Shown one piece after another: positions 51,293-60,363 of a stretch of 64,000 nucleotides of DNA. A model generated the notes under the pieces. That model worked only from the letters and a program-made list of their open reading frames with translations, was not told the origin of the DNA and searched no databases. This stretch comes from JACKCR01 sp041390305 (lineage in GTDB: Bacteria; Eisenbacteria; RBG-16-71-46; CAIMUX01). The translations under genes and the position numbers were made by a program. Where the stretch lies: contig JAWKQE010000004.1 of NCBI GenBank assembly GCA_041390305.1, positions 62,001 through 126,000 of the forward strand, in the 5' to 3' direction. The stretch's first letter is position 1; every line of letters starts with the position of its first letter.

Positions 51293-51871
51293 ATGCGTTC
51301 GCTCCTCCAGCTGGCCAGACTCATCGACGTCATGAACGACCGGATCGGCAGAGCCGTCTCCTGGCTCGCCGCAGTCATGGTGCTGCTCGGCGCGTTCAAC
51401 GCGATCGCGAGGTACCTCAGCCGCGCTCTGGGCAAGGACCTCAGTTCCAACGCGTATCTGGAAGGACAGTGGTACCTCTTCAGCGTCATCCTGCTGATCG
51501 GCATGGCCTACACCCTCCGTCACGATCGGCACGTACGCGTCGACGTGATCTACGGAAAGGTCGGAGAACGCGGCAAGGCATGGATCGACCTCCTCGGGAC
51601 GCTCCTCTTCCTCCTTCCGTTCTCGATCGTCACGCTCATCCTGACCTGGCCGACCGTCCACAACTCCTGGCTCACGCGTGAGGTCTCGCCGGACCCCGGT
51701 GGGCTACCACGCTATCCGCTCAAAGCGGTCATCCTGGTCGGCTTCGGCCTCCTCCTGCTGCAAGGCCTCTCGATGTTGATCCGCCAGGTCGCCTTCCTCC
51801 GGGGAGACACATCCGTGCGATCGGAGTGTCCGCTTGGGGAAGGACCGGGTGGTCACGGGGAGGGCGTGTGA
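51293..51871 (+). CDS. dctQ: TRAP transporter small permease (DctQ)
   Basis: The 4-helix small membrane subunit of a tripartite ATP-independent periplasmic transporter, which couples sodium or proton gradient to uptake of organic acids. Helices: AVSWLAAVMVLLGAFNAIAR, LFSVILLIGMAYTLRHD, LLFLLPFSIVTLILTW and VILVGFGLLLLQGLSMLI. The family-typical DRHVRVDVIYG follows helix 2. 192 residues. It shares four bases (GTGA) with the large permease gene. No ribosome site precedes the ATG (see the promoter). The binding protein is not adjacent; a candidate lies at 61220-62341. Confidence 0.9.
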   Translation: MRSLLQLARLIDVMNDRIGRAVSWLAAVMVLLGAFNAIARYLSRALGKDLSSNAYLEGQWYLFSVILLIGMAYTLRHDRHVRVDVIYGKVGERGKAWIDLLGTLLFLLPFSIVTLILTWPTVHNSWLTREVSPDPGGLPRYPLKAVILVGFGLLLLQGLSMLIRQVAFLRGDTSVRSECPLGEGPGGHGEGV

Positions 51872-53193
51872 CGGGAGACTGGCTCGGACCACTCATGTTC
51901 GTGGTGGCCCTCGTCCTCATTTTCAGCGGCTACCCCGTGGCGCTCGCACTCGGTGGGACGGGGCTCCTCTTCGCCGGGCTCGGCATCACTTTCGGCTACT
52001 TCGACTGGAGCCTTCTCTACGCGATGCCGGAGCGGATCTTCGGCAGCGTGATGGCGAACTACACGCTCCTCGCCGTCCCCTTCTTCATCTTCATGGGGAC
52101 GATGCTGGAACGATCCCGCCTCGCGGAGGATCTCCTCCGCACCATCGGGATCCTCTTCGGCCCGCTCCGGGGTGGACTCGCCCTCGCGGTCGTCTTCGTC
52201 GGCGCACTGCTCGCGGCTGCGACCGGTGTGGTCGGTGCGTCCGTCGTCGCGATGGGACTCATCTCGCTGCCGGTGATGGCGCGCTACGGCTACTCCCCCA
52301 CGCTCGCGACCGGCGTGATCACGGCGTCCGGAACGCTGGGACAGATCATTCCGCCGAGCGTCGTCCTGGTCGTACTGGCCGACCAGCTCGGCATCTCGGT
52401 CGGAGACCTCTTCGTCGGCTCGCTGACGCCCGGGATCCTCCTGGCCGGGCTCTACGCGGTGTATGTCGCGCTGTACGCGACGTTCCGCGGCAAAGGAGCT
52501 CCCGCGCTTCCGGCGTCGGAGCGGCCGAGCGATCTCGGCGCACTCTTCCGTCAGGTCGCGCTCGTCATGGTCCCGCCGCTCGTCCTGATCCTGCTCGTGC
52601 TCGGCAGCATCTTCGCCGGCGTCGCGACACCGACCGAAGCGGGCGCACTCGGTGCCGTCGGCGCGACCGCCCTCGCGGCGATCTCTCGCCGTCTCACGAA
52701 GGACGCACTCCGCGCCACGGTGGAGGAGACGACCAAGCTCACCTGCATGGTCACCCTCCTCCTCATCGGATCGACGTTCTTCGCGCTCGTCTTCCGCGGA
52801 CTCTACGGCGACGTCTGGATCCACGACCTCCTCACGAACCTCCCGGGCGGCAAGATCGGCTTCCTCGTCCTCGCGAACCTCGCCATCTTCATCCTCGGGT
52901 TCTTCATCGACTTCTTCGAGATCGCGTTCATCATCGTCCCGCTTCTCTCGCCCGCGGCCCGGGCTCTCGGGATCGATCCGGTCTGGTTCGGGGTGATGAT
53001 CGGGATGAACCTCCAGACCTCCTTCCTCACCCCACCGTTCGGCTTCGCGCTCTTCTACCTGAGGGGCGTCGCCCCGCCCACGATCACGACGACGCAGATC
53101 TATCGGGGCGCCGTCCCGTTCATCCTGATCCAGCTGGTCGGCCTCACCCTCCTCTGCACCTTCCCCGGCCTCGTCCACTGGCTCGTGAAGTAG
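51868..53193 (+). CDS. dctM: TRAP transporter large permease (DctM)
   Basis: The large 12-helix transport subunit. GTG 51868 follows GGGGAGG by four bases and overlaps the DctQ stop. Family motifs: LAVPFFIFMGTMLERSRLAE, GALLAAATGVVGASVVAMG, GTLGQIIPPSVVLVVLADQ, VGSLTPGILLAGLYAVYV, VATPTEAGALGAVGATAL and MNLQTSFLTPPFGFALFY. Length 441 residues fits. It works in the inner membrane with DctQ and a periplasmic binding protein. Confidence 0.93.
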   Translation: MTGDWLGPLMFVVALVLIFSGYPVALALGGTGLLFAGLGITFGYFDWSLLYAMPERIFGSVMANYTLLAVPFFIFMGTMLERSRLAEDLLRTIGILFGPLRGGLALAVVFVGALLAAATGVVGASVVAMGLISLPVMARYGYSPTLATGVITASGTLGQIIPPSVVLVVLADQLGISVGDLFVGSLTPGILLAGLYAVYVALYATFRGKGAPALPASERPSDLGALFRQVALVMVPPLVLILLVLGSIFAGVATPTEAGALGAVGATALAAISRRLTKDALRATVEETTKLTCMVTLLLIGSTFFALVFRGLYGDVWIHDLLTNLPGGKIGFLVLANLAIFILGFFIDFFEIAFIIVPLLSPAARALGIDPVWFGVMIGMNLQTSFLTPPFGFALFYLRGVAPPTITTTQIYRGAVPFILIQLVGLTLLCTFPGLVHWLVK

Positions 53194-53366
53194 CGGGGAG
53201 CTTCGGGAGTCGGGGGACGAGGGAACTCGGGACGGACCAGCGAGGCCCCGACCCGCTCCGGGGCGATCGGCCGGAAGCCCGGGCGCGCCCCGGTACGTGG
53301 TCCCCCTAACTTGCCGTCCGGCACTTTCCTACAAAGACTACTAGGCATTCCGGTAACGAGTTTGGC

Positions 53367-53372
53367 TACACT
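53367..53372 (+). promoter_or_regulatory. candidate -10 element (TACACT)
   Basis: TGGCTACACT lies 12 bases before the first ATG of the TonB receptor, giving a very short leader. The same hexamer is used before the DctQ gene. The -35 is weak, but an extended -10 (TGGC) may compensate. Confidence 0.4.
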
Positions 53373-53384
53373 CCCTGGTCCAAC

Positions 53385-55778
53385 ATGAATTCTATGCGCC
53401 CCAAAAACTCAGCTCCGGCGGCCACGGCCCGCCGCGGTCCGTGCATGTCCCGGCGGCTTTCGTATCCGGCGGTCACCGCCCGTCACAGCCAGTGCACGTC
53501 CGGGCGAGTTCTCCCCGGCCTCCGCCGCGTCCTGGGCCCGATCGGCCTCGCTCTTCTCGTGGCAGCGGCCTGGCCGACGTTCGCGTCCGCCGCGGATCTC
53601 ATGATCCGGACCCTCAATGCCGAGACCGGCAAGCCGGTCTCGGACGTCACGGTTCGGATCGTCGAGCCCTCCCGCCTCGAGTTCTCCGACCATCGCGGAC
53701 ACGCGACCTTTCCGGGGCTTCCGCCCGGCCGGTACAAGGTCTTCGCGCAGCACGTTTCCTATCTCCCGGCCGACACGGTCGAAGTCACGCTCTCGGACGT
53801 CGCTCCGGGCAGCGGGACCCCGCGGCCGTTCGACCTCCAGCTGAAGCCGACCGCGTGGGTCGTCGACCAGGTCGTGATCACCGGCACCCGGTCGCCTCAC
53901 CTCCTCAAGAACGTGCCGGTCCAGACGGAGCTCGTGACGAAGAAGGACTTCGTCCGCACCGGTGCCTCCACGGTCGACGAAGCCCTGGCCTGGGCCGTCG
54001 GGATCAACGTCCGTGAGGATCTCTCCGGCCAGGGCGCTTCGCTTCGCGGCATCGATGGGGACCGCGTGCTCGTCCTCGTCGACGGGGAGCGCGCGGTGGG
54101 CCGCGTCCGCGGCTCGATCGACCTCAGCCAACTCTCCCTCACGCAGGTGGACCGGATCGAGGTGGTCAAGGGTACGGGATCGACGCTCTACGGCTCGGAC
54201 GCGATGGGCGGTGTCATCAACATCATCACGCGCGACCCCGAGAAGTCCGGCCCCAAGCTCCGCCTCTCGGGCGACTACGGCACCTTCCAGAGCATGCGAT
54301 CGACGGCAGACTTCTCTTTCCCGCGCACCAAGCGGTTCTCTTGGGACCTCGGCGGCCAGTACTACCGGACCGATGGGTTCGACCTCGACGAGTCCACGCC
54401 GCATACGAACGGACAGGAAGCGATCGACCGGCTGAACCTCGAGTCCAAGTGGAGCTACCGTCTCGCTCCCAAGTGGCGTCTCAAGACCTCGCTCCGCTTC
54501 ATGGACGAAGGACGGGACTGGCTCGAGTCGGAGCTTCGGGGCGGAACCACCTTCGTCTTCGACGACACCGAGTCGAACCAGCGCTACGAAGGCTCCACCA
54601 CCATGGAGTACAAGTCCGGAGACGAGTACGAGATGAGCCTCCGGCTCTTCGGCACGTTCTACGACCACCGTTGGGAGAAGTTCACCCGCACGGGAACCCT
54701 GGCCGACAGCTCCGATACCGAGGACACCTTCCTCGAGGCGGCCTACTACTCGAACTACGTCATCGGCGACAGCCACGTCGCCACCTACGGATTCGACGCG
54801 ACCTACCAGGACCTCAGTTCGACCGAGATCTCGACCGGCAAGGAAGCGACCAAGTCCTGGGACGGCTACTTCCAGTACGAGTACAGCCCGACCGACGCCT
54901 TCAACTTCCTCCCCGGCGTCCGCTACGAACACAGCTCGTCGTTCGGCGACCACGTCAACCCGTCGCTCAACATCATGTACGTGCCCGCCCTAAAGAACGT
55001 CGCCCCGCACCTCGACCTCAAGCTGCGCGGCTTCGTCGGTCGTGGCTACCGCGCGCCGTCGATCAAGCAGCAGTACTTCGTCTTCGACCACACCGCGGCG
55101 GGATACATCGTCTACGGCGGCTCGGTCGACGTGCCCGAGGAAATCGCGCGCGGGCGGACGTTCGGCGAGCTCGACGCGGAGACCTCGATCAACTCGTCGC
55201 TCTCCGCCGAGTTCAGCTACGGAGCGACCGGTCGTCACCGGCTCACCTATTTCTACAACCACCTCGACAACCTCATCGACTTCGTCCTCGTGGACCTGAC
55301 GAACCCGACGTACTGGCGCGGGATCTACGTCTACCAAAACGTCGACCGGGCGTTCACGCGCGGCATCGAGTGGGAGTCCAAGATCCGCGTGACGCCGGAC
55401 TTCGAGGTGCAGTTCTCCTACGACTGGCTGAGCTCGCGGGACCTCGGCACGGGGCAGGTGCTCCTCGGACGTCCCGAGCACACGGGCAAGGTGGTGCTGT
55501 CCTACAACCATCCATCGGGATGGAGTGGAAGCGTTTGGGGAGAGGGACAGACGAAGAAGCTATGGACGTCGCTCTCCAACACCGGGGAACAGGAAGAGGA
55601 ACCCGAGTGGGCTCCGGCCCGGAGCACGTGGAACCTCAGCATGAACCGGACGTTCACGAACGGACTCTCCGCGTACCTTCGGATGGAGAACCTGTTCGAC
55701 GAGACGAACGTGACCTACGGCTATTGGCCCGGCTTCCAGACGACCGTGGGAGTCGGCTACCAGAAATCGTTTGATTGA
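53385..55778 (+). CDS. TonB-dependent outer-membrane receptor with CarboxypepD_reg-like N-domain
   Basis: A long N-terminus (about 45 residues) precedes a signal helix (VLGPIGLALLVAAAWPTFASA); a start at ATG 53445 is possible. After the signal comes a carboxypeptidase-regulatory-like beta domain (LNAETGKPVSDVTVRIVEP ... LPPGRYKVFAQHVSY). The TonB box region and plug follow: VVDQVVITGTRSPHLLKNV, EALAWAVGINVREDLS, VDRIEVVKGTGSTLYGSDA and GGVINIITRDPEKS. The rest is a 22-strand-type barrel rich in Tyr and Trp, ending in a C-terminal strand with terminal aromatic (VGVGYQKSFD). The HmuY-like lipoprotein encoded 65 bases downstream suggests heme or siderophore uptake. Confidence 0.9.
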   Translation: MNSMRPKNSAPAATARRGPCMSRRLSYPAVTARHSQCTSGRVLPGLRRVLGPIGLALLVAAAWPTFASAADLMIRTLNAETGKPVSDVTVRIVEPSRLEFSDHRGHATFPGLPPGRYKVFAQHVSYLPADTVEVTLSDVAPGSGTPRPFDLQLKPTAWVVDQVVITGTRSPHLLKNVPVQTELVTKKDFVRTGASTVDEALAWAVGINVREDLSGQGASLRGIDGDRVLVLVDGERAVGRVRGSIDLSQLSLTQVDRIEVVKGTGSTLYGSDAMGGVINIITRDPEKSGPKLRLSGDYGTFQSMRSTADFSFPRTKRFSWDLGGQYYRTDGFDLDESTPHTNGQEAIDRLNLESKWSYRLAPKWRLKTSLRFMDEGRDWLESELRGGTTFVFDDTESNQRYEGSTTMEYKSGDEYEMSLRLFGTFYDHRWEKFTRTGTLADSSDTEDTFLEAAYYSNYVIGDSHVATYGFDATYQDLSSTEISTGKEATKSWDGYFQYEYSPTDAFNFLPGVRYEHSSSFGDHVNPSLNIMYVPALKNVAPHLDLKLRGFVGRGYRAPSIKQQYFVFDHTAAGYIVYGGSVDVPEEIARGRTFGELDAETSINSSLSAEFSYGATGRHRLTYFYNHLDNLIDFVLVDLTNPTYWRGIYVYQNVDRAFTRGIEWESKIRVTPDFEVQFSYDWLSSRDLGTGQVLLGRPEHTGKVVLSYNHPSGWSGSVWGEGQTKKLWTSLSNTGEQEEEPEWAPARSTWNLSMNRTFTNGLSAYLRMENLFDETNVTYGYWPGFQTTVGVGYQKSFD

Positions 55779-55843
55779 TGAAACGCCACGAGTTTCGGTC
55801 CGTCCGCACCGAACGAAGCGGCAGTACAAGGAGGAAGAGACAG

Positions 55844-56881
55844 ATGAATCGCAAACTCATGCTCACCTTGCCGGCCCTCGTCGCCCTCGCGGCCTTCGTC
55901 GGCTGCTCGGACGACGACGACAAGGTCACCGACCCGCCTGTCACCGGATTCACGGAAGGGACCGTGGCCGACGGTAGCGTGTTCGTCACGAGCATCGACG
56001 GCAGCAACTACGACGACTTCTCCGGCTTCTCGTTCGCGAACAGCACGATCACGCACGCGATCGACGTCGCCGAGACCAGCTGGGACCTCGCCTTCCGCCG
56101 CGAGGACATCACGAGCTCGTCGGCGGTAGAGGGCGCACGCCTCTCCGGCATGGAATTCGGAAACGTCGGCCCGAGCGACGTTCCGGGCGACAGCGACCAG
56201 GCCTGGCAGAGCGGCGGGATCGCCTACGCCATCGACGACTGGTACTCCTATGCCGACCAGATGGTGACCATGACCAAGTACGTGTACTCGATGAAGGATG
56301 CGTCCGGCGAGCACTGGGTCAAGTTCCGGGTCGATGCCGTGGTCGGAGCCACCGGACCCGGGAACATGGGTTCGGTCGAGATCAGCTACTTCTACCAGGA
56401 CACGGCGAACTCGCTCGACCTGGATGGCACGATCCAGACCGCGACGATCGTGGTGGGCGACGGAACCGGATTCTTCGACTTCTCGACCGGTCAGCAGGTG
56501 ACCCCGGCGAACCCTTCGAGTTCGAACGACTGGGACATCGCGTTCAACCGGTTCACGCTCTCGCTCAACGGCGGCGCGAGCGGGAACGGGGAGTGCGCGG
56601 CGTTCTACGCCTACACCGAACTCCCGACCGACCCGACCGCGATCGAGGACTTCCTCGCGCAGCCGGAGTTCGCCCAGACCTTCCCCGACACCTACGGTTC
56701 CGCGCTCAGCGAGTGGTACAACTACAATGGCGCCACCCACGAGCTCACGCCGAAGGACGAGGTCTACCTCATCAAGTCCGGCGGCAAGGTCTACAAGGTG
56801 GAGCTGGAGAGCTACTACGGCGATGTCGACGGTCAGCCGGTCTCCGCGCTCTACCGTTTCCGCTGGGCCGAGGTTCAGTAA
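55844..56881 (+). CDS. HmuY-like heme-binding lipoprotein
   Basis: AAGGAGG lies about ten bases before ATG 55844; an earlier in-frame ATG overlaps the receptor gene. The signal LMLTLPALVALAAFVGC is a lipoprotein signal, then an Asp-rich stretch (SDDDDK). The mature protein resembles the HmuY family: DVAETSWDLAFRREDI near the start, a second SNDWDIAFNRFTLSLNGG segment, and KVYKVELESYYG near the end (VEIxYYxD-type strands). HmuY in Bacteroidetes binds heme at the surface and passes it to the HmuR receptor. Heme-ligand histidines or methionines cannot be assigned here. Confidence 0.78.
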   Translation: MNRKLMLTLPALVALAAFVGCSDDDDKVTDPPVTGFTEGTVADGSVFVTSIDGSNYDDFSGFSFANSTITHAIDVAETSWDLAFRREDITSSSAVEGARLSGMEFGNVGPSDVPGDSDQAWQSGGIAYAIDDWYSYADQMVTMTKYVYSMKDASGEHWVKFRVDAVVGATGPGNMGSVEISYFYQDTANSLDLDGTIQTATIVVGDGTGFFDFSTGQQVTPANPSSSNDWDIAFNRFTLSLNGGASGNGECAAFYAYTELPTDPTAIEDFLAQPEFAQTFPDTYGSALSEWYNYNGATHELTPKDEVYLIKSGGKVYKVELESYYGDVDGQPVSALYRFRWAEVQ

Positions 56882-56931
56882 GGCGGGACCGCAGCGAGCG
56901 AACGGAGCTCGCGGCTGAGCGATACATGATA

Positions 56932-56967
56932 GGCTCCGATCCGAATCCCCGGATCGGAGCCTTTTCT
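56932..56967 (+). terminator. Rho-independent terminator
   Basis: GGCTCCGATCCG and CGGATCGGAGCC form a 12-base perfect stem with a six-base loop, followed directly by TTTTCT. It ends the receptor/HmuY operon about 50 bases after the stop and is the clearest terminator in the window. Confidence 0.9.
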
Positions 56968-57043
56968 GTAGCCGTCTCGCCGCGCGGTGCGCGCAACGCG
57001 GCGCCGCACCGATGAGAGTGAACGCCGTGCGAAAGGAGTCCCC

Positions 57044-57835
57044 ATGGATGCCGCACTCGCCGCCGCCAGAGCCTACGAGGAACTCTTCGTCCCCGCACTC
57101 TTCCAGGAGTGGGCGCCTCGGGTAGCCGACGCCGCTTCCGTCTCCTCCGGGGATCGCGTCCTCGACGTCGCGTGCGGAACGGGCGCGCTCGCCCGGGAGA
57201 TGCTCGGGCGTGTCAATCCGAACGGGACAGTCACCGGACTCGACCCCGCTCCCGGCATGCTCGCCGTCGCGCGAGAACGGAGCGCCGCGATCGAATGGCA
57301 CCAGGGCGTAGCCGAGTCGCTTCCGTTCCCCGACGCCTCGTTCGACGCGGTGGTGAGCCAGTTCGGAATGATGTTCTTCCCGGACCGGGCCGCGGCGATC
57401 CGGGAGATGCTCCGCGTGCTCACCCCAGGAGGGCGGCTCGCCGTCGCCGTCTGGGATTCGCTCGAGAACACTCCGCTCTACGGTTCCCAGGTGGAACTCC
57501 TGACTCGTCTGGCCGGAGCGGCCGCCGGCGACGCACTCCGGGCGCCTTTCTGCCTCGGCGACACCGGCCAGCTCACGCAGCTCTTCAGCGCCGCCGGCGT
57601 CGAGACACTCGACGTTCGCAGGCATCCGGGCAGCGGCCTCTTTCCTTCGCTGGACATGCTGGTCGAGGCGGATCTCCGCGGATGGCTGCCCCTCATGGGG
57701 GTCCATCTGGACGAGGCGAAGATCGAGGAGGTCCTGGCGGCCTCGAGGGATCTGCAATCCGGCTACGTGCTGCCCGACGGTCGTCTGAGGTTCGAGTCTC
57801 CCGCGATCATCGTGTCCTGCCGGAAGCCTCGTTGA
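57044..57835 (+). CDS. UbiE-like class I methyltransferase
   Basis: ATG 57044 follows AAAGGAG by five bases. SAM-binding motifs: VLDVACGTGALAREML, VTGLDPAPGMLAVARERS, ESLPFPDASFDAVVSQFGMM and LTPGGRLAVAVWDSL, as in Methyltransf_11 proteins of the UbiE/menaquinone type. 263 residues, cytosolic. The substrate is unknown. It is followed by a TetR regulator in the same direction with a 213-base gap, so co-regulation is possible but not shown. Confidence 0.88.
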   Translation: MDAALAAARAYEELFVPALFQEWAPRVADAASVSSGDRVLDVACGTGALAREMLGRVNPNGTVTGLDPAPGMLAVARERSAAIEWHQGVAESLPFPDASFDAVVSQFGMMFFPDRAAAIREMLRVLTPGGRLAVAVWDSLENTPLYGSQVELLTRLAGAAAGDALRAPFCLGDTGQLTQLFSAAGVETLDVRRHPGSGLFPSLDMLVEADLRGWLPLMGVHLDEAKIEEVLAASRDLQSGYVLPDGRLRFESPAIIVSCRKPR

Positions 57836-58048
57836 AACAGGCGCCGACCTGGCCTCGAGGGGGCGACCCCATCGGCGGTTGGAACGGTGGTCGGAACAGC
57901 GGGGCGCGGCGCACGAGTCGGCGGGCTTGCCAAAGAGAACTCTCACCCGTCCCATCTTGAACATCCATTCTGGATTCCCTATGCTGCTGCCCAGTTCGCG
58001 AAGTCGGGCCGGGGAACCCGATTCACAGCCCAGGGAGGAGCCCACGCA

Positions 58049-58627
58049 ATGCCGCGCGCGAAGGAGTTCGATCCAGATACCGTCCTAGAGAAGGCCATGG
58101 ACCTCTTCTGGACGAAGGGCTACGAGGCGACCTCGATCAAGATGCTCGTCAGTCACATGGGCATCAACCGGTTCAGCCTCTACAGCACGTTCGGGGACAA
58201 GCACCAGCTCTTCCTCGGCGCGATGGAGCGCTACCACCAGAAGACGGCGGACGCGGAGATCTCCATCCTCGAGGCCTCCGAAGACGGGATCGCGAGCATC
58301 CGGCGCTACTTCGACGCACTGATCGACCGGTTCACGGCCGAGGGCGGCAGCAAGGGCTGCTTCATGACGAACACCACGACGGAGCTCGCCCCCCACGACG
58401 ACGCCGCCAAGGAGCGGACCGGCGCGTTCCTCCTCCAGATGCAGGCCGCCTTCTACCACGCCCTCGTCCGCGCCCAGAGCGCCGGAGAGATCCGGGAGAC
58501 CCGGCTCAACGACTACGCCCGCTTCCTCACGAACACCGCGCAGGGGCTGGGCGTGCTCGCGAAGATCAGCCCGAGCCGGGACATTCTCGTCTCGATCGTC
58601 GACGTTTCGATCGGGGCTCTGCGCTAG
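58049..58627 (+). CDS. TetR-family transcriptional regulator
   Basis: GGGAGGAG precedes ATG 58049. The N-terminal DNA-binding domain (VLEKAMDLFWTKGYEATSIK, then LVSHMGINRFSLYSTFGDK with the recognition helix) is a standard TetR helix-turn-helix. The C-terminal ligand domain includes SKGCFMTNTTTELAPHDDAA, close to TetR_C_16/AcrR-like proteins with the GCF or GCL motif. 192 residues. It probably represses its own gene or a neighbour; no clear operator dyad was found. Confidence 0.92.
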   Translation: MPRAKEFDPDTVLEKAMDLFWTKGYEATSIKMLVSHMGINRFSLYSTFGDKHQLFLGAMERYHQKTADAEISILEASEDGIASIRRYFDALIDRFTAEGGSKGCFMTNTTTELAPHDDAAKERTGAFLLQMQAAFYHALVRAQSAGEIRETRLNDYARFLTNTAQGLGVLAKISPSRDILVSIVDVSIGALR

Positions 58628-58684
58628 TCGGAAGAGCGCGCTGCGGCGAGTTCCAGGCCGGTCGTCAGTCGACCTGGCTTCGCC

Positions 58685-60355
58685 CTACCTGACGAGCACG
58701 AGCCTCTCGCCGTAGGCCTGGCCTTCGCTCACGACACGAACCAGGTAGCTTCCGGCTGGGACTTCCACGCCATGGTCATCGCGACCGTCCCATCGGAGGT
58801 CTGCGTCGCGGCCGCCGTTCGACGAGAAGGTCCAGGACCGGATCCTCCGACCGCCCGCATCCAGGATCGCAACTTCGCCCGAACTCACCACCGCGTCCGG
58901 ACGCGCCGAGGCAGTCCACTCGATTCGGAACTCACCGCGACTCGGATTCGGCTCTACGTGAAGGCCCGCAGTGCGGGACGCCGAACCGTTTCCGTCCACC
59001 GGCGGGAGTCCGGCGGGCACGAGAGGCTGACCAGGCGGCGGGAAACCAAGCGACGCATCGTCGACGACGAGCACCCAGTCCCCTGAGCCTGGTGGCGCGT
59101 ACGCATGCGTACCGCGAGGCAGAGTGCCGAGATCGGTGACCGCACCGTCCTCTGGGTCGTACCACCAACCACGCGTGGAGTCGCCGGTCAGGGCGGCCGC
59201 ATCGATCGTGACGGTGCGCGACGTGGGAAGGAAGGCGACGATCGAGGAACCGTCCGCGGCCACGGCCGCGGTCGCATAGTTCGTCGTCGAGGGCGCCCCG
59301 AACCCTGAGATGAACGCGTCGTGACCAAAGTCGGGGACGAGTTCCGTCCAACGACGGGACTCGAACAGCTTCCGGTAGAAGCTCATGTTCACGGACCCCG
59401 GTTCGCCCAGCTCTCCCTCCCAATCGTCGAGACCACACCACGACGTCGAGTATCCGAAGTGCCAGATCGGACAGTTTCCGAAGACGTGTCCGAACGCGCC
59501 ACTCAACGCCGCCCAGTACGATTGGCGACGGAGCGACTCGGGCGTCGTGCCGTGTTCGTTCTCGTAGGCGGACTCGAGGAGGAAGAGCGGCATGGGCGGA
59601 TCCACTTCGTACCCTTCCCGCACCGCTTCGTAGAGGATGTTGCTGTACGTGTAGACGCTGTTGACGCCGATCCAGTTCGCGCCCGGCCAGGCGTCGATCG
59701 CCTGCGTCTGGGAGCGTTGTGCGCCGTGAGGAGGTGGATGGAGTCGAACTCCGGATCCGTTCACGACTTCGGTGAGCTTGTCCGCGACAGGCGTCGGGTC
59801 GGTGTCGCCTCCGATCAACCAGACGATGTTGTCGTAGCCTGCGTAGCGGGCGCCGAGGAATCGTCCCCACTCCCGCATCTCCGTGAGCGTGGCGGCCTGC
59901 ACCTCACCACACCATCCCTCGTTGCCGCATCCGTAGCCGAGGTAGACCGGGGCGAGGAGCAGCACGATGCCCCGCTCTTCGGCGAGGGCGACCACGGCGT
60001 CGGCGTGCGCGAAGTAGTCCTCGTTCGGCGTGACGAAAGGACGTCCGGTGAACGGCACGTCGCCATACGCGTTCGCCGGCGGGTTCGAGGAGAACTGGTG
60101 TTCGATGAGATTCACCATCGCGAGGTTGAACCCCTTCGCCTCGCGGTCGTCGAGATAGATCGTGGCCTCGGGCAGGGTGAGTTCCGCGATGAGCGACCAG
60201 GCGGCATCACCCGTCAGGAAGAACGGGTTCCCGAACTCGTCCTCCAGATAGCGCTGGTTGGACGAAACCTGGAGCACCGCCCCGGATGACCCAGAAAGGA
60301 GCATCAGGTAGCCGAGCGCGAGAAGAGATTGGCGGAGCCAGAGTGGTCGGCGCAT
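58685..60355 (-). CDS. secreted GH140/DUF4038-like glycoside hydrolase with FlgD-like C-terminus
   Basis: A signal peptide (LLALGYLMLLSGSSGA) leads to QRYLEDEFGNPFFLTGDAAW and SLIAELTLPEATIYLDDREA, the start of the DUF4038 (apiosidase-like, GH140) TIM barrel. GARYAGYDNIVWLIGGDTDP and PLFLLESAYENEHGT hold likely catalytic acids. A collagen-binding-2-type beta-domain follows (DSTRGWWYDPEDGAVTDLG), then an FlgD/Por-type module ending VPAGSYLVRVVSEG. The known GH140 enzyme cleaves apiose side chains of rhamnogalacturonan II. Likely a secreted polysaccharide-degrading enzyme. It starts eight bases after the SDR stop. Confidence 0.85.
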   Translation of the reverse strand: MRRPLWLRQSLLALGYLMLLSGSSGAVLQVSSNQRYLEDEFGNPFFLTGDAAWSLIAELTLPEATIYLDDREAKGFNLAMVNLIEHQFSSNPPANAYGDVPFTGRPFVTPNEDYFAHADAVVALAEERGIVLLLAPVYLGYGCGNEGWCGEVQAATLTEMREWGRFLGARYAGYDNIVWLIGGDTDPTPVADKLTEVVNGSGVRLHPPPHGAQRSQTQAIDAWPGANWIGVNSVYTYSNILYEAVREGYEVDPPMPLFLLESAYENEHGTTPESLRRQSYWAALSGAFGHVFGNCPIWHFGYSTSWCGLDDWEGELGEPGSVNMSFYRKLFESRRWTELVPDFGHDAFISGFGAPSTTNYATAAVAADGSSIVAFLPTSRTVTIDAAALTGDSTRGWWYDPEDGAVTDLGTLPRGTHAYAPPGSGDWVLVVDDASLGFPPPGQPLVPAGLPPVDGNGSASRTAGLHVEPNPSRGEFRIEWTASARPDAVVSSGEVAILDAGGRRIRSWTFSSNGGRDADLRWDGRDDHGVEVPAGSYLVRVVSEGQAYGERLVLVR

Positions 60356-60363
60356 GGTGAGCG

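Noticed and set aside
55757..58045. A 762-codon antisense frame across the HmuY-like gene, terminator and methyltransferase
   Set aside because: It crosses a perfect plus-strand terminator and two well-supported genes.
58628..58684. Bidirectional terminator between TetR and the GH140-like gene
   Set aside because: The CCAGG/CCTGG arms pair only in short mismatched blocks.
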